A model generated the notes under the pieces. That model saw only the letters and a list, made by a program, of their open reading frames with translations, was not told where the DNA came from and did not search any database. Positions 50,590 through 52,113 of a stretch of 52,113 nucleotides of DNA are shown here, piece after piece (the first letter of the stretch is position 1; each line of letters opens with the position of its first letter). Origin of the DNA: Chara braunii. Taxonomy: Eukaryota; Streptophyta; Charophyceae; Charales; Characeae. Position numbers and translations under genes: made by a program. Location: the NCBI GenBank assembly GCA_003427395.1, contig BFEA01000934.1:69906-122018 (forward strand), written 5' to 3'.

Positions 50590-50960
50590 ATTTTTTAGTG
50601 TGATTATTTTTTTTTGTCCAATTGGTGGTGCTTCTCTGTGCGCACTGAAAATAGCCCAAATCCAGGCTCTTTTCTGTTTATCCGTGTTGTCCGTAGGGGG
50701 CGAGGGGGGAGTTGCGGGAAGGGGGTGTAAAGCGGTGCTGGTCGCCGGATGGACCGGGGACCCCTACCCCATCCGCGGTCCTTCCGGTTGGACCGGCCGG
50801 TGGCCCGGGCCGGTTCCCTCCCGGTTGCCCCCAGCGCATTTTCGCTGGGGGCTGAATTTTTTTTTTTGTCGGCGCGTATGTGTTCCCAAGGCCTCGTGGG
50901 GGCGGGCCCTGCCCCGCAATTTCGAAACCGGGTCCTGTAGGCCTGGATTTTTCAAGTACA
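50590..50960. repeat. GC-rich segment with a 10-bp hairpin and T-run
   Basis: CCGG- and GGGG-rich text contains GCCCCCAGCG-CATTTT-CGCTGGGGGC (50827-50852), a perfect stem, followed four bases later by 11 T. It resembles the GC-rich blocks at 1-165 and 20101-20400 and is probably a third member of that repeat class. Confidence 0.55.
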
Positions 50961-50975
50961 GAAAGTGACCAATCT

Positions 50976-51083
50976 TGGCCGCCGATCGTCGCAGATCAGC
51001 GTCAACGATCGGCCAGGACCCCATTTCTATAAGAAAAACGGGCAGACAATATCCGCCGCTGATCTATGCAGATCAGCAGCGGA
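50976..51083. other. Two adjacent strong hairpins
   Basis: TGGCCGCCGATCGT (50976-50989) pairs with ACGATCGGCCA (51005-51015), with bulges on the left arm. TCCGCCGCTGATC (51052-51064) pairs with GATCAGCAGCGGA (51071-51083). Both contain GCAGATCAGC. The function is unknown. Confidence 0.6.
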
Positions 51084-51321
51084 GAACAGCCACGCGTTTT
51101 TCCTAAGATGTGGGTCGGGTAGGCCCCTAATCCAATTTGTCATCTTGTGGTCCAATGGACCAGTTACTATTGGCAACATCTGATGCTCTTTCACCCTCAG
51201 CCACAAGGGGAACACTATGCTTCTGATGAGACTCTGCTGAGATTATATCCTTCTGCGACGTCCCTGCCATCTGTGGAAAAAAGTTATGGGTTCGGATTTT
51301 GGAATTGTGATTTCAGAGCCG

Positions 51322-51773
51322 TCCGAGGTGCAATCCCAAGAATGGACCTAAAATATAGGGCGTTGCTGCACTACTCTCGACATGCACAAAAGATAAAAAT
51401 CTTGGCGGTTTATCTTTCCGAATTCTAGCGGAAGATTCACTCTCGTTTTGCACATTTCGAGAGTAGTGCAGCGAGGCCCATATTCTTCTCTCTATCTATC
51501 TCGAATGGACCTTGCTCCACTACATGTATCTGGACAGACTGGCAGACAAGATACTTCCGAGGTGCAATCCCAAGAATGGACCTAAAATATAGGGCGTTGC
51601 TGCACTACTCTCGACATGCACAAAAGACAAAAATCTTGGCGGTGTATCTTTCCGAATTCTAGCGGAAGATTCACTCTCGTTTTGCACATGCCCATATTCT
51701 TCTATCTATCTATCTCGAATGGGCCTTGCTCCACTACATGTATCTGGACAGACTGCCAGACAAGATACTTCCG
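51322..51773. repeat. Two-copy tandem repeat, unit 234 bp
   Basis: TCCGAGGTGCAATCCCAAGA starts at 51322 and 51556. Both go on through CTGGACAGACTG(G/C)CAGACAAGATACTTCC. The second copy lacks about 22 bp at the right end of the palindromic element inside. Confidence 0.93.
51358..51479. mobile_element. Palindromic MITE-like element, 122 bp
   Basis: The left arm GGGCGTTGCTGCACTACTCTC and right arm GAGAGTAGTGCAGCGAGGCCC form a long inverted repeat that goes on inward through CGA(C/A)ATG(C/T)(A/G)CAAAA. A second, internally deleted copy starts at 51592. A right end alone occurs at about 39980-40024. Confidence 0.72.
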
Positions 51774-51779
51774 GACTGA

Positions 51780-52113
51780 CAACTCACCTTATGTAGGAAC
51801 CAACACACAGAAAACGCTCTGCCTCCACGAGCAGAAAGCTGGAACCATAACTTTTCTGCTGTCGAAATATACTCTGGAAGAGCTATAATTTCGGGCAAGG
51901 ACCTCCTCTCATCATATCTGGTTCAGCTCGTGGGGTATCAATATCAAATGACATACTCCACNAAGTGCTCCAGCGACGGGGGGGTCGGATAAGTGAACTT
52001 GCTTACTTGACCCCTCCCTGAGGAAGCCTAGTTGCCTGAATATGTCAATGATAACCCCCTGCCCCCCTCTCGAAGCCCCCTGAAAAATGTTGTACCTTAA
52101 AAATTTTATTGCG
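51780..52113. other. Window end, nothing recognised
   Basis: No exon of the acyltransferase, no RNA gene and no clear repeat end. It contains one N at 51962 and short G and C runs. Confidence 0.4.

Noticed and set aside
50827-50870. Bacterial intrinsic terminator
   Set aside because: The shape fits, but the context is a eukaryotic intron with GC-rich repeat sequence and no operon.

Overview
This is eukaryotic nuclear DNA with a large, repeat-rich genome behind it, and it looks streptophyte. It carries eight spliced exons of a plant-type lysophospholipid acyltransferase, fragments of plastid petA and mitochondrial atp6, a plant-like 25S rRNA fragment and plant-like U6 snRNA copies. Multi-kilobase introns packed with Ty3/gypsy elements, plus assembly gaps, fit a charophyte alga such as Chara. 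That species guess is inference only.

Layout. 1-2770: a short GC-rich repeat and a 5'-truncated, frameshifted LINE (+). 3103-12221 and into a gap: a Ty3/gypsy element (+) with 5' LTR, primer binding site, decayed gag-pol, chromodomain-like end, polypurine tract and 3' LTR. A 1,244-bp solo LTR with a perfect TCGAG target duplication sits in its protease. 12481-13509: a related LTR after the gap. 14463-14703: first visible acyltransferase exon. 16140-19730: a second decayed Ty3 element (+), split in its RT by a 507-bp solo LTR, with its 3' end tandemly duplicated. 23057-29005: a third Ty3 element on the minus strand, flanked by perfect TACGA duplications. Gag and pol are in different frames and meet at a slippery GGGAAAC followed at once by the gag UGA; RNase H, integrase and most of the 3' LTR are deleted. 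29463-50412: the other seven exons. Their introns hold TA-flanked and TTAA-flanked MITEs (one nested), three U6 pseudogenes (two with target-site duplications), a tRNA-derived sequence, petA, atp6 and 25S rRNA fragments, three further LINE 3' fragments, a solo LTR and many two-copy tandem repeats.

The only host gene I can support is the acyltransferase, an LPEAT2/LPCAT-like enzyme. All seven internal splice junctions are GT-AG and keep one frame. The gene runs off the right end, and its N-terminal exons were not found. Everything else is mobile or inserted DNA. The LINE family is a plausible source of the machinery that copied the U6 and tRNA sequences.

The most notable observations are the probable -1 frameshift site in the minus-strand Ty3 element, the U6 retropseudogene cluster, organellar and rDNA fragments inside introns of one gene, and three MITE families with readable ends.
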